DNA of 64,000 nucleotides, taken from assembly GCF_000518865.1 (NCBI RefSeq), contig NZ_JAEK01000001.1, positions 1 through 64,000 of the forward strand, written 5' to 3'. Below the pieces are notes generated by a model, which was not told the DNA's origin, made no database searches, and saw nothing but the letters and a program-made list of their open reading frames with translations. The first letter of the stretch is position 1, and the number at the start of each line of letters is the position of its first letter. Below, one piece after another: positions 45,573 through 55,186 of the stretch. A program made the position numbers and the translations under genes. The DNA comes from Bacillus sp. J37. Lineage in GTDB: Bacteria > Bacillota > Bacilli > Bacillales > Bacillaceae.

Positions 45573-45610
45573 GCTAATCTGAGAGATAAATATCGGGTTA
45601 GCTTTTTTTT
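45573..45610 (+). terminator. Terminator after bofC
   Basis: GCTAATC (45573-45579) pairs with GGTTAGC (45596-45602), followed by eight T residues. Confidence 0.8.
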
Positions 45611-45665
45611 GTACTTCAAGAAAAATTAACGATTTTGGAATACAAACTAACTGCTATTAATGGTA

Positions 45666-45674
45666 TGATATAAT
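45666..45674 (+). promoter_or_regulatory. Candidate extended -10 promoter of ruvAB
   Basis: TGATATAAT is a perfect extended -10 (TGn-TATAAT). No clear -35 at the right distance. Confidence 0.5.
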
Positions 45675-45745
45675 GATGAGAACAATTGTGCGCTGATGAA
45701 AGAAATAATTTGACACAATGAGGTACAGTCACAAGAGGTGAGGAA

Positions 45746-46354
45746 ATGATTGAATTTGTTAAAGGATTTGTGGATCATATCACTCCTGAGTATATCGTGA
45801 TCGATCATCATGGAATTGGATACCAGATACATGCCCCAAACCCTTTTAGTTACACAAAAAGTCGTAAAGAAGAAACGATTGTCTATACATATCAACATGT
45901 GAGAGAAGATCTAATAGCGTTATACGGGTTCTCTTCCAGGGAAGAAAAAGCTTTGTTCATGAAATTATTGAATGTAACGGGTATTGGACCTAAGGGAGCG
46001 TTGGCTATTTTAGCATCTGGTAATCCCTCCCAGGTAATAGAGGCAATTGAAAATGAAAATGACACGTTTTTAGTGAAATTCCCCGGGGTTGGAAAAAAGA
46101 CAGCACGTCAGATTATTCTGGATTTAAAAGGAAAGCTTGCCGATGTCGCTGCCTTATATTCCCCTGATCTCTTTAACCATGAAGAAATAGAGTATAAAGA
46201 GTCTGCAAATCATGCATTGAACGAAGCAATAGAAGCGTTGAAAGTGCTGGGATATGCTGAACGAGAGATTAAAAAAATTGTTCCATCCTTACAAAAAGAA
46301 ACGTTAACAACAGATCAATATGTAAAAAAAGCATTGCAAAAGCTATTAAAGTAA
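45746..46354 (+). CDS. ruvA: Holliday junction DNA helicase RuvA
   Basis: 202 residues. Tetrameric protein that binds Holliday junctions. N-terminal OB fold ([20 protein letters not shown]), two helix-hairpin-helix units ([39 protein letters not shown]), and the flexible RuvB-binding C-terminal domain ([19 protein letters not shown]). GAGGTGAGG precedes ATG. 9 nt before ruvB. Confidence 0.97.
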   Translation: MIEFVKGFVDHITPEYIVIDHHGIGYQIHAPNPFSYTKSRKEETIVYTYQHVREDLIALYGFSSREEKALFMKLLNVTGIGPKGALAILASGNPSQVIEAIENENDTFLVKFPGVGKKTARQIILDLKGKLADVAALYSPDLFNHEEIEYKESANHALNEAIEALKVLGYAEREIKKIVPSLQKETLTTDQYVKKALQKLLK

Positions 46355-46363
46355 GGTGATAAC

Positions 46364-47368
46364 ATGGATGAACGCCTTGTTTCGGGTGAAGCGGATATAC
46401 AAGAATCCTATATAGAACAAACCTTAAGACCACAATCACTGTCACAGTATATTGGTCAAGATAAAGTAAAGGAAAATTTAAGAGTATTTATTGAAGCAGC
46501 TAAGATGCGGAGTGAGACACTTGATCATGTACTTTTATATGGACCACCAGGTTTAGGGAAAACAACATTGGCAACAATTATTGCCAATGAAATGGGTGTT
46601 AATATAAGAACAACCTCCGGACCGGCGATCGAGAGACCGGGGGATCTGGCAGCCGTATTAACTGCTCTCGAACCTGGTGATGTTTTATTTATTGATGAAG
46701 TTCATCGTTTGCATCGATCAATTGAGGAAGTTTTATATCCTGCAATGGAGGACTTTTGCTTGGATATCGTCATTGGTAAAGGATCAACGGCAAGATCTGT
46801 CAGGTTGGATCTCCCTCCATTTACATTAATCGGTGCAACAACAAGAGTAGGCCTTTTAACAGCTCCGCTCCGTGATCGATTTGGTGTCTTAAGCAGGCTG
46901 GAATATTATAATGAGAACCAGCTGGCTTATATTATTGAAAGAACGGCTGATCTCTTTGGTATTGGTTTGGAACACGAAGCAGCGATAGAAATGGCCAGAA
47001 GATCAAGAGGTACACCACGTATAGCTAATCGACTTCTTAAGAGGGTGAGAGATTTTGCACAAGTAATGGGTAAAGAAACAATCTCAACCGAATTAGCGGT
47101 GGATGCACTTGAACGTCTTCAGGTAGATAAACTGGGTCTTGATCATATCGACCACAAATTACTTTTAGGAATTATTGAGAAATTTCGTGGCGGACCGGTT
47201 GGAATTGATACAATCTCGGCAACAATAGGAGAAGAATCACATACAATTGAGGATGTTTATGAACCCTACTTATTACAGATAGGTTTCCTGCAACGAACAC
47301 CCAGGGGAAGAATTGTTACAGATCTCGTCTATAAACATTTTCAAATGGAGGCCCCTCATCATGATTGA
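46364..47368 (+). CDS. ruvB: Holliday junction branch migration ATPase RuvB
   Basis: 334 residues. AAA+ motor: Walker [14 protein letters not shown], Walker [10 protein letters not shown], sensor [17 protein letters not shown], arginine finger region [20 protein letters not shown], and a winged-helix C-terminus ([15 protein letters not shown]). Overlaps the next gene by 8 nt. Confidence 0.98.
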   Translation: MDERLVSGEADIQESYIEQTLRPQSLSQYIGQDKVKENLRVFIEAAKMRSETLDHVLLYGPPGLGKTTLATIIANEMGVNIRTTSGPAIERPGDLAAVLTALEPGDVLFIDEVHRLHRSIEEVLYPAMEDFCLDIVIGKGSTARSVRLDLPPFTLIGATTRVGLLTAPLRDRFGVLSRLEYYNENQLAYIIERTADLFGIGLEHEAAIEMARRSRGTPRIANRLLKRVRDFAQVMGKETISTELAVDALERLQVDKLGLDHIDHKLLLGIIEKFRGGPVGIDTISATIGEESHTIEDVYEPYLLQIGFLQRTPRGRIVTDLVYKHFQMEAPHHD

Positions 47369-47561
47369 TTTTCCAAAGGTATTAATGATTATTGGCGGAA
47401 TCCTTCTAGTTGTTGGATTTTTTCTGCAGTTTATTGGAAAACTACCAGGTGATATTGTGTTTAAGAAAGGAAATACGACAGTCTTTTTCCCTATCGTAAC
47501 CTGTATTGTCGTCAGTATTATTCTTTCCTTTGTTTTCTCGTTTTTTGGTCGATTTAAATAA
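47361..47561 (+). CDS. DUF2905 small membrane protein
   Basis: 66 residues from ATG 47361, inside the ruvB end, with GGAGG 9 nt upstream. Two membrane helices (about 5-25 and 43-62) flank the conserved loop [19 protein letters not shown]. The family is common beside ruvB but has no known role. Translational coupling to ruvB is likely. Confidence 0.88.
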   Translation: MIDFPKVLMIIGGILLVVGFFLQFIGKLPGDIVFKKGNTTVFFPIVTCIVVSIILSFVFSFFGRFK

Positions 47562-47609
47562 AAAAGAACATTAAAGTTAAATAAGTAAGTTAGAAATTAG
47601 GTGAATGGT

Positions 47610-48638
47610 TTGAAAGTAGAATTATTTGATTTTCATCTTCCTGAAGAATTAATTGCACAAGTTCCATTAAAAGAACGTGATGCGTCAAGACTAATGGTTC
47701 TTCAAAAAGATAATGGTGAGGTTAAACATGAATCGTTTAAATCAATTATTAATTATTTGCAAGCTGGTGATTGCTTAGTATTAAACAATACCAGGGTGAT
47801 GCCGGCACGTTTATTCGGAACCAAGGAAGATACAGGTGCAAGCATCGAAATATTATTACTAAAGCAGCAGGAAGATGACATATGGGAAACACTGGTGAAA
47901 CCTGCTAAAAGGGTAAAAAATGGTACTGTTATTACATTTGGTTCCGGTAACCTGAAAGCAACATGTGTCGGAACTAGTGATCATGGCGGCCGTTTGCTAA
48001 AGTTTGAATATGAAGGTATTTTTTATGAAGTACTCGAGAAATTAGGAGAGATGCCTTTACCACCTTATATAAAAGAACAATTAGATGATCGTGAACGTTA
48101 CCAAACTGTGTTTTCGCGTGAAATTGGTTCTGCAGCTGCTCCAACTGCTGGATTGCATTTTACAGAGGAAATTCTTGACCAGTTAAAAGAAAAGGGAGTT
48201 CATATAGCCTTTATTACCTTACATGTTGGTTTAGGAACTTTCCGTCCGGTAAGTGCAGATACGGTAGAAGAGCATGAAATGCATGCAGAATTTTATCAAG
48301 TAACCGATGGAACAGCTGCATTGTTAAATAACGTAAGATCTAATGGCGGAAAAATTATCACAGTGGGAACAACTTCTACGAGAACGCTTGAAACCATTGC
48401 ATCTAAACATAATGGTCAATTTGTTGCCGAAAGTGGCTGGACGAATATTTTTATTTATCCAGGCTATGAATTTAAAGGAATTGATGGAATGGTTACAAAC
48501 TTTCACCTTCCTAAATCATCGCTGATTATGTTAGTAAGTGCTTTAGCATCTAGGGAATATGTGATAAATGCGTATGAAACAGCTGTAAGAGAGAAATATC
48601 GCTTCTTTAGTTTTGGAGATGCGATGTTAATCATTTAA
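47610..48638 (+). CDS. queA: tRNA preQ1(34) S-adenosylmethionine ribosyltransferase-isomerase
   Basis: 342 residues from TTG 47610, with TAGGTGA 5 nt upstream; B. subtilis QueA starts MKVDLFDFELPE and is also 342 residues. It makes epoxyqueuosine in tRNA. Motifs: [46 protein letters not shown] and [12 protein letters not shown]. It precedes tgt, which acts one step earlier. Confidence 0.97.
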   Translation: MKVELFDFHLPEELIAQVPLKERDASRLMVLQKDNGEVKHESFKSIINYLQAGDCLVLNNTRVMPARLFGTKEDTGASIEILLLKQQEDDIWETLVKPAKRVKNGTVITFGSGNLKATCVGTSDHGGRLLKFEYEGIFYEVLEKLGEMPLPPYIKEQLDDRERYQTVFSREIGSAAAPTAGLHFTEEILDQLKEKGVHIAFITLHVGLGTFRPVSADTVEEHEMHAEFYQVTDGTAALLNNVRSNGGKIITVGTTSTRTLETIASKHNGQFVAESGWTNIFIYPGYEFKGIDGMVTNFHLPKSSLIMLVSALASREYVINAYETAVREKYRFFSFGDAMLII

Positions 48639-48687
48639 ATAAAAATGGTGTTATTTATAAGAGGTGCTTTTGTACTTCTTGGTTTAA

Positions 48688-49845
<1,158 letters not shown>

Positions 49846-49870
49846 TACCCGCATGAAAGGGGTGATATAA

Positions 49871-50131
49871 ATGGAAATGCTAGGAACAGTCTTACCGTTA
49901 GTATTGATGTTTGCGATTTTTTACTTCTTGCTTATTCGTCCGCAACAAAAACAACAAAAAGCGGTTCGTGAAATGCAAAGTAGCCTAACTAAAGGTGACA
50001 AGATTGTAACAATCGGTGGATTACACGGTATCCTTGACTCAATTGACGAGAACAAAATTGTTCTTAAAGTTGGAGATGGAACTCGTCTTACATTCGATCG
50101 TAAATCTGTACGTGAAGTTATTAGAGATTAA
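49871..50131 (+). CDS. yajC: Preprotein translocase subunit YajC
   Basis: 86 residues. One N-terminal membrane helix (LPLVLMFAIFYFLLIRPQQKQ) and a cytoplasmic domain (SLTKGDKIVTIGGLHGILDS). It associates with SecDF, encoded 5 kb away. AAAGGGGTG precedes the ATG. Called yrbF in B. subtilis. Confidence 0.95.
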   Translation: MEMLGTVLPLVLMFAIFYFLLIRPQQKQQKAVREMQSSLTKGDKIVTIGGLHGILDSIDENKIVLKVGDGTRLTFDRKSVREVIRD

Positions 50132-50143
50132 TAAGTACATAAT

Positions 50144-50172
50144 AAAACCAGGGACATAGGCCCTGGTTTTTA
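50144..50172 (+). terminator. Terminator after yajC
   Basis: AAAACCAGGG (50144-50153) pairs perfectly with CCCTGGTTTT (50161-50170). Confidence 0.9.
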
Positions 50173-50203
50173 TTTGTAGGTAAACATATAGTACTTGGTG
50201 TTG

Positions 50204-50374
50204 GTGTCTAGCTCCAGCGCCTAGCCCCGAAACACAGGATGTTCAAGTGCAGTCAATGCGACAGGACGGTCTGCTTTTGACTGCCTCTAGAGTCTAGCCA
50301 AAATGAATTGAAGACAAGATGTCTCCTATTCATTTGCGTCTTATTTGTCCTAGGCTGATCAAGGCGCTTGCGCA
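50204..50374. repeat. Bacillaceae-type dispersed intergenic repeat
   Basis: About 171 nt without an ORF. It starts GTGTCTAGCTCCAGCGCCTAG and ends with GCTGATCAAGGCGCTTGCGC. The ends pair as GCGCCT/AGGCGC. I recognise this end pair from non-coding repeats scattered through Bacillus and Geobacillus genomes. The GC content is higher than that of the flanks. An internal ACAGGACG/TGTCC-type pairing is possible. Confidence 0.7.
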
Positions 50375-50378
50375 TTTC

Positions 50379-50759
50379 TTATGCCCTGGATGAAGACAAA
50401 TTTACTCCGAAAATACCACCTAACATGGCAACTAATAAAAATCCTCCATGATACATGAGCTCTTGCATCGAGAAGATTTCACCATGACCTAAAAATTTAA
50501 ATAAAAGAATAATGAGTGAAAAAAGAATAGCTGTAATTCCCCCGATTAGCCAGCCTTTTTCCTTTCCGTTTCCTCCTGCGACAAATCCGCCAATGAACAA
50601 AGCTAAAATAGATAAACCGAGAATGAGCCATGTAATAGAAGATTCAGTGAGACTTGTGAATTTTAAAAGCAAAGAAAATATGAGACTCGTAACAAGAGCC
50701 ATAACAAAAATGGTGATAAGACCAAATAGGATCGCTTTTCCCCACTTTTTTGTTTCCAC
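50379..50759 (-). CDS. yrzE: TIGR04086 family membrane protein YrzE
   Basis: 126 residues from GTG 50759; GGGGGA lies just upstream, so the longer frame up to 50786 is not favoured. Four membrane helices and short loops (FGLITIFVMALVTSLIFSLL; GGFVAGGNGKEKGWLIGGI). Function unknown. Its place after yajC is as in B. subtilis. Confidence 0.88.
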   Translation of the reverse strand: METKKWGKAILFGLITIFVMALVTSLIFSLLLKFTSLTESSITWLILGLSILALFIGGFVAGGNGKEKGWLIGGITAILFSLIILLFKFLGHGEIFSMQELMYHGGFLLVAMLGGIFGVNLSSSRA

Positions 50760-50980
50760 AAAGCTTCCCCCTTTCAATCTGTACAAATTTAATTCGAGCT
50801 TGTTTATGCTCGTCTTTATTACAGAATATTCATGGAAGAAAAAAATAGACTATAAATATTTTAGTGGACTTGCATCATATGATGGTAATGGGGACTTGCT
50901 GTTTAATTCACAGAAAAATGCAATGAAAGATTTAACAGATAGATCATGAGAATGAAGGATTTAAAAGGGGGGAGTAGGAA

Positions 50981-52273
50981 ATGTTTACTGTGCTAACAGT
51001 TATGATCTTTCTCATCACATATATAGTTATTATGACGGAGAAGATTGATCGGGCACTAGCAGCCGGCTTAGGTGGAATTGCCATGCTTATTGTAGGCATT
51101 TATGATGTTAACAAGGCATTTGTTACGTATATCGATTGGAATACAATCGCCTTATTATTTGCGATGATGCTTATTGTTATCGTTACAAGTCAGACAGGCG
51201 TGTTTGAATTCTTAGCAATTGTCATGGCAAAAATGGTTAAAGGACGACCTATTCCATTACTAATAGTTATTTCAACTTTAACTGCAATTGGGTCAGCATT
51301 TTTAGCCAATGTTACAATGGTATTATTGCTTGTGCCAATCATCCTAACAATTGTAAGAATGATCCATATACCTGCCATCCCTTATTTAATTTCCATTATC
51401 ATTGCTTCAAATATTGGGGGGACAGCTACTTTAATTGGAGACCCTCCAAATATTATGATTGGTCAGGCAGTTGAGCATTTAACATTTAATGCTTTTCTAA
51501 TTCACTTAAGCCCTATAGTCCTGCTTATTTTTTTCGTGATACTGGGTTATTTAATTTTTGTTTATTGGGACAAATTAAAGGCAGATCATATTGATCAGAA
51601 AAAGTTAACTTCCATTAGAGCCAGGGATTATTTAAAGGTAACACCTGCACTGCCTAAGTCGGTTTCTGTTTTGATCATGACGATCATAGGTTTTATGTTA
51701 AACCCACTTCTTCATATTGATTTAACAAGTATTGCATTAGCAGGGGCTTTGTTATTGTTATTATTAACTCATGATGAATATAAGCCAGATGAAGTATTTA
51801 AGCAGGTAGAATGGGGAACATTATTTTTCTTTATCGGCCTTTTTATGTTAATAGGAGGGCTGGAAGAAGTCGGAATTATTGATGAGCTTGCCAGAGGCTT
51901 AGTTTTTTATACAGAGGGTGATTTACCTAAAACGTCAATGCTAATTCTTTGGATGACAGGTGTCCTATCAGGATTTGTGGATAATATCCCTTTTGTTGCG
52001 GCAATGATACCTGTGATTCTTGAATTCAAAGATTATGGAATGACAAACCTTGACCCATTGTGGTGGTCCTTAGCATTAGGCGCATGTTTGGGAGGTAACG
52101 GCACATTATTGGGAGCAAGTTCAAATCTGGTTGTAGCAGGTTTAGCTGCTAAGGAAAAGGAAGATATTAAATTTATTGAATTCTTAAAAGTTGGGTTTCC
52201 CATCGTCATTATCTCACTCGGAATATCCTCCGTCTATGTGTATATTCGTTACTTAATTCACTTTGCAGTATAA
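50981..52273 (+). CDS. ArsB/NhaD family ion transporter
   Basis: 430 residues from ATG 50981 after GGGGGGAG. About eleven membrane helices. The conserved motifs of the ion transporter superfamily are present: SAFLANVTMVLLLVPIILT, IGGTATLIGDPPNIMIG (first half) and LGGNGTLLGASSNLVVAG (second half, the pseudo-repeat). Substrate could be arsenite, sodium/proton or an organic anion; sequence alone does not decide. It lies between yrzE and yrbG, which are adjacent in B. subtilis. Confidence 0.85.
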   Translation: MFTVLTVMIFLITYIVIMTEKIDRALAAGLGGIAMLIVGIYDVNKAFVTYIDWNTIALLFAMMLIVIVTSQTGVFEFLAIVMAKMVKGRPIPLLIVISTLTAIGSAFLANVTMVLLLVPIILTIVRMIHIPAIPYLISIIIASNIGGTATLIGDPPNIMIGQAVEHLTFNAFLIHLSPIVLLIFFVILGYLIFVYWDKLKADHIDQKKLTSIRARDYLKVTPALPKSVSVLIMTIIGFMLNPLLHIDLTSIALAGALLLLLLTHDEYKPDEVFKQVEWGTLFFFIGLFMLIGGLEEVGIIDELARGLVFYTEGDLPKTSMLILWMTGVLSGFVDNIPFVAAMIPVILEFKDYGMTNLDPLWWSLALGACLGGNGTLLGASSNLVVAGLAAKEKEDIKFIEFLKVGFPIVIISLGISSVYVYIRYLIHFAV

Positions 52274-52350
52274 AGTGAATTCTTTACATAAAACATAGCA
52301 TATCGTTCAAAATAAGGAATAATGTAAGAGGGAGGAAAGGAGAACATATA

Positions 52351-53010
52351 GTGGAATATTATTTAACGATCTTAATTCGGACCCTGTTACTATATTTTCT
52401 CATCGTTTTTATTTTTAGGGTAATGGGAAAAAGAGAAATAGGTGAATTGAGCATCTTGGATCTTGTTGTTTTTATTATGATCGCGGAAATGGCAGTAACG
52501 GCCATTGAAGATCCTAAAGATCCACTCGTACATACTGTCATTCCTATGCTTATCTTAATGATCATTCAAATCTCCTTGGCCTATATCTCCCTGAAAAATC
52601 AAAAAATTAGACATTTATTAGATGGGAAACCGACGATTATCATTAACCAGGGAAAAGTTGATGAGCATGCCATGAGAACACAACGATATAATTTCGATGA
52701 TTTAATGACTCAGCTTCGGGACAAGGATATTAATAATGTAGCGGATGTTGAGTTTGCCATTCTTGAACCTTCAGGAAAACTATCAGTTATAGAGAAACAA
52801 AATAAGGGTAAAAAACAAACGGAATTACAATTGCCGCTCATAGTTGATGGTATCATTCAGGAGAATAATTTGGATATCATTCAAAAAAACAACCTTTGGC
52901 TAAGACAACAGCTTAAAAAACTAGGTTACAAAGAAATGAAACAAATTTCTTTATGTACGTTTGGGAATGGAGTATTTTATATTGATTTAAAGGATGAAGA
53001 TAAAAATTAA
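52351..53010 (+). CDS. yrbG: DUF421 membrane protein YrbG
   Basis: 219 residues from GTG 52351. Three N-terminal helices with the family signature [20 protein letters not shown], then a cytoplasmic domain (about 85-215) with [20 protein letters not shown]. Members of this YetF/YrbG family are linked to spore and membrane functions, with no defined activity. Shares a terminator with spoVB. Confidence 0.9.
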   Translation: MEYYLTILIRTLLLYFLIVFIFRVMGKREIGELSILDLVVFIMIAEMAVTAIEDPKDPLVHTVIPMLILMIIQISLAYISLKNQKIRHLLDGKPTIIINQGKVDEHAMRTQRYNFDDLMTQLRDKDINNVADVEFAILEPSGKLSVIEKQNKGKKQTELQLPLIVDGIIQENNLDIIQKNNLWLRQQLKKLGYKEMKQISLCTFGNGVFYIDLKDEDKN

Positions 53011-53050
53011 AAAAGAGAAGCTGAACACGACATTCAGCTTCTCTTTTTAT
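53011..53050. terminator. Bidirectional terminator between yrbG and spoVB
   Basis: AAAAGAGAAGCTGAA (53011-53025) pairs perfectly with TTCAGCTTCTCTTTT (53033-53047), with A-rich and T-rich flanks. Confidence 0.92.
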
Positions 53051-53058
53051 TTTCTATC

Positions 53059-54630
53059 TTATTTAACAGGAATAAGTCTTGAAAGATAAGAACCAACAAA
53101 GGGTATCCGTTTTACTTCATCCTTTTCAACTAATTTAAAGACAAGAAGGAGTAAACAGTAAACGACCGTTGTGATACTCAAACTAGTAAGTAACCTAAAG
53201 ATAAGAGGAGTCGTTTCGAATATGTACTCATAGGCAAAGAATCCAGCTAATCCTGCAAGCACCATTGTTACACCACTCTTTACATACTCCCTAACATGTA
53301 TTGTGAATGGTACAACCTTTATGACAGTCGCTAAGTGCAATAAGGTTACAAGCATTATTCCGATAACAATAGCGAGTGCAGCCCCCATAATTCCTAGGGA
53401 TGGACGTGTGGCAAGGACAAAGATGAGAGCTGTTTTAACAACTGAGCCAATTAAACTATTGATCATAGCAGCCTTTGCCAAATCCAAGGCTTGTAAAACT
53501 GCCTGCAAAGGACCTTGAAAGTAATGAAAAATAAAGAAAGGGGCCATTACCTGAACAAATATAGCAGATTTATTCGTTCCGTACATAACAGTCATTAACG
53601 GATCTGAAAATACGTATAAAATAACACACGCCAATCCTCCGCTAATAAGAGACAAGCGTAGAGCTTGCTGTAATCGGTGTTCAACTGTTTTTAATTGATT
53701 GTTTGCCATTGCTTCACTAATAGCAGGAACTAATGAGGTTGATAACGAAAAGGTAATAAATGATGGAAGCATAAGTAAAGGTATGGCATATCCGGTGAGT
53801 GCACCGTATTGTTTAGTTGCGGCGGCCGTTGCGACCCCTGCGATATATAAGCTATTTGCAACTACGATTGGCTCAAAAAACCAGGAAATATTTCCGATGA
53901 ATCTACTGCCGGTTGTGGGAAGGGCGATGTTCATTAACTGATTCAATGTTTCTTTCCCGTTTTTTACTGAATTGAAAAACTTTCTGCGAATTTTTATTTT
54001 CTTTTTCATTTTAAACATTGTCACTAAGTATAAAAGGGAAGCCAATTCACCAATAACAGCTGAAATCATCGCACCTGCAGCTGCGTATTCAATACCGTAG
54101 GGCAGGAAAGCACTAGTACAAACTGCAACAAGAGAAATTCGGACAATCTGTTCTAACACTTGGGAAATGGCTGCTGGGCGCATATTTTGTTTTCCTTGAA
54201 AATATCCGCGAATAACCGATGAAATGGCGACAATTGGTACTACTGGTGCAATGGCCAAAAGCGGCCAATAGGTACGGTGATCTGTAAAGACGTGCTGAGA
54301 TAAATAAGGTGCAAGTAAAATCATGGCTGGCGTAAAGATGAGACTTAATGTGCAGGTGACAGAGAGTGAGACAACCAGTATTTTTTTTATTCTCCGAGGA
54401 TCACCCTGTGCTTCCGCTTCTGCAACAAGTTTTGAAATCGCAACAGGTAATCCAAGCTGAGTAATTGTAATAACCAGCACCAGGGTAGGAACTGCCATAT
54501 TATATAGTCCTACTCCTTCTTCACCGATAAAACGAGCAACGACAATTCGATTAATAAAACCTAGGACACGAGTAATAAACCCTGCTAGAATTAAAATAAG
54601 CGTTCCTTTTAGAAACGTCTGCTTTGACAT
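53059..54630 (-). CDS. spoVB: Stage V sporulation protein B (MurJ/MOP-type flippase)
   Basis: 523 residues, about fourteen membrane helices. Begins MSKQTFLKGTLILILAGFIT; GEEGVGLYNMAVPTLVLVIT and IRGYFQGKQNMRPAAISQVLEQ are typical of the SpoVB/polysaccharide transporter family. It is needed for cortex peptidoglycan synthesis, probably as a lipid II-type flippase. A candidate sigma-E promoter on the minus strand has -35 at 54703-54697 and -10 at 54681-54674. Confidence 0.95.
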   Translation of the reverse strand: MSKQTFLKGTLILILAGFITRVLGFINRIVVARFIGEEGVGLYNMAVPTLVLVITITQLGLPVAISKLVAEAEAQGDPRRIKKILVVSLSVTCTLSLIFTPAMILLAPYLSQHVFTDHRTYWPLLAIAPVVPIVAISSVIRGYFQGKQNMRPAAISQVLEQIVRISLVAVCTSAFLPYGIEYAAAGAMISAVIGELASLLYLVTMFKMKKKIKIRRKFFNSVKNGKETLNQLMNIALPTTGSRFIGNISWFFEPIVVANSLYIAGVATAAATKQYGALTGYAIPLLMLPSFITFSLSTSLVPAISEAMANNQLKTVEHRLQQALRLSLISGGLACVILYVFSDPLMTVMYGTNKSAIFVQVMAPFFIFHYFQGPLQAVLQALDLAKAAMINSLIGSVVKTALIFVLATRPSLGIMGAALAIVIGIMLVTLLHLATVIKVVPFTIHVREYVKSGVTMVLAGLAGFFAYEYIFETTPLIFRLLTSLSITTVVYCLLLLVFKLVEKDEVKRIPFVGSYLSRLIPVK

Positions 54631-54673
54631 TTTTCTCCCTGCCTTCTCAAATAACGTGGAATCATATACAATT

Positions 54674-54703
54674 ACTATATGCGAGCCTATAGGCCAAGCA
54701 TGA
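54674..54703 (-). promoter_or_regulatory. Possible sigma-E promoter of spoVB
   Basis: Read on the minus strand: TCATGCT (54703-54697), 15-nt spacer, CATATAGT (54681-54674). The -10 is close to CATACAnT and the -35 is weaker. Confidence 0.4.
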
Positions 54704-54772
54704 CAAGTTCTACGCAGATTGTGAATTGTTGAAATATAAGAAAATGAAATCGACTCGACTAAAAGGAGTGTT

Positions 54773-55069
54773 ATGATGAATAAGCAGCCGTTTGATGAAT
54801 ATCGGGATCATGTAAGGCCGGCAATTAAAAGTAAACTAGAAGAATTTATTTTACTTGGATATGAGGATGTAACAGAAGAAAAGCTATGGACGTACTTAAA
54901 AACGAAGAAGTGGAAAAAAACACCTGAACTATATGTACATGAAGTGGTACGGGATGTACTTGCTCTTAAAGTGGGTGAATTTATGAATTTTGCGACGGTT
55001 GAATCTTTCAAAGGAGGCAACTGGTTTGAAAGTGAGGGAGGACAGGATCTCTTAAAAGGTCTTATTTAG
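54773..55069 (+). CDS. comN: Post-transcriptional regulator ComN family
   Basis: 98 residues; ATG 54776 is an equal start, both after AAGGAG. Contains FDEYRDHVRPAIKSKLEEF and TEEKLWTYLKTKKWKK, the core of the family. In B. subtilis ComN (YrzD) controls comE mRNA localisation and competence. Found between spoVB and secDF, as in B. subtilis. Confidence 0.88.
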   Translation: MMNKQPFDEYRDHVRPAIKSKLEEFILLGYEDVTEEKLWTYLKTKKWKKTPELYVHEVVRDVLALKVGEFMNFATVESFKGGNWFESEGGQDLLKGLI

Positions 55070-55070
55070 T

Positions 55071-55100
55071 TTGCTTCTGCTTTATTTACTATCGTATAAT
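55071..55100 (+). promoter_or_regulatory. Candidate sigma-A promoter of secDF
   Basis: TTGCTT (55071-55076), 18-nt spacer, TATAAT (55095-55100). Confidence 0.55.
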
Positions 55101-55186
55101 TTTTATTGGGAAATGTTGACGTTAGATACATAAAATAAGCATGCCTCCCAAATAGTTCATTTGTTAGAGATTAAGGAGGATACATA

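Noticed and set aside
50834-50949. Possible small gene ahead of the transporter
   Set aside because: No start codon with a ribosome site gives a complete frame, and the plus-strand frame over it is mostly the complement of yrzE.
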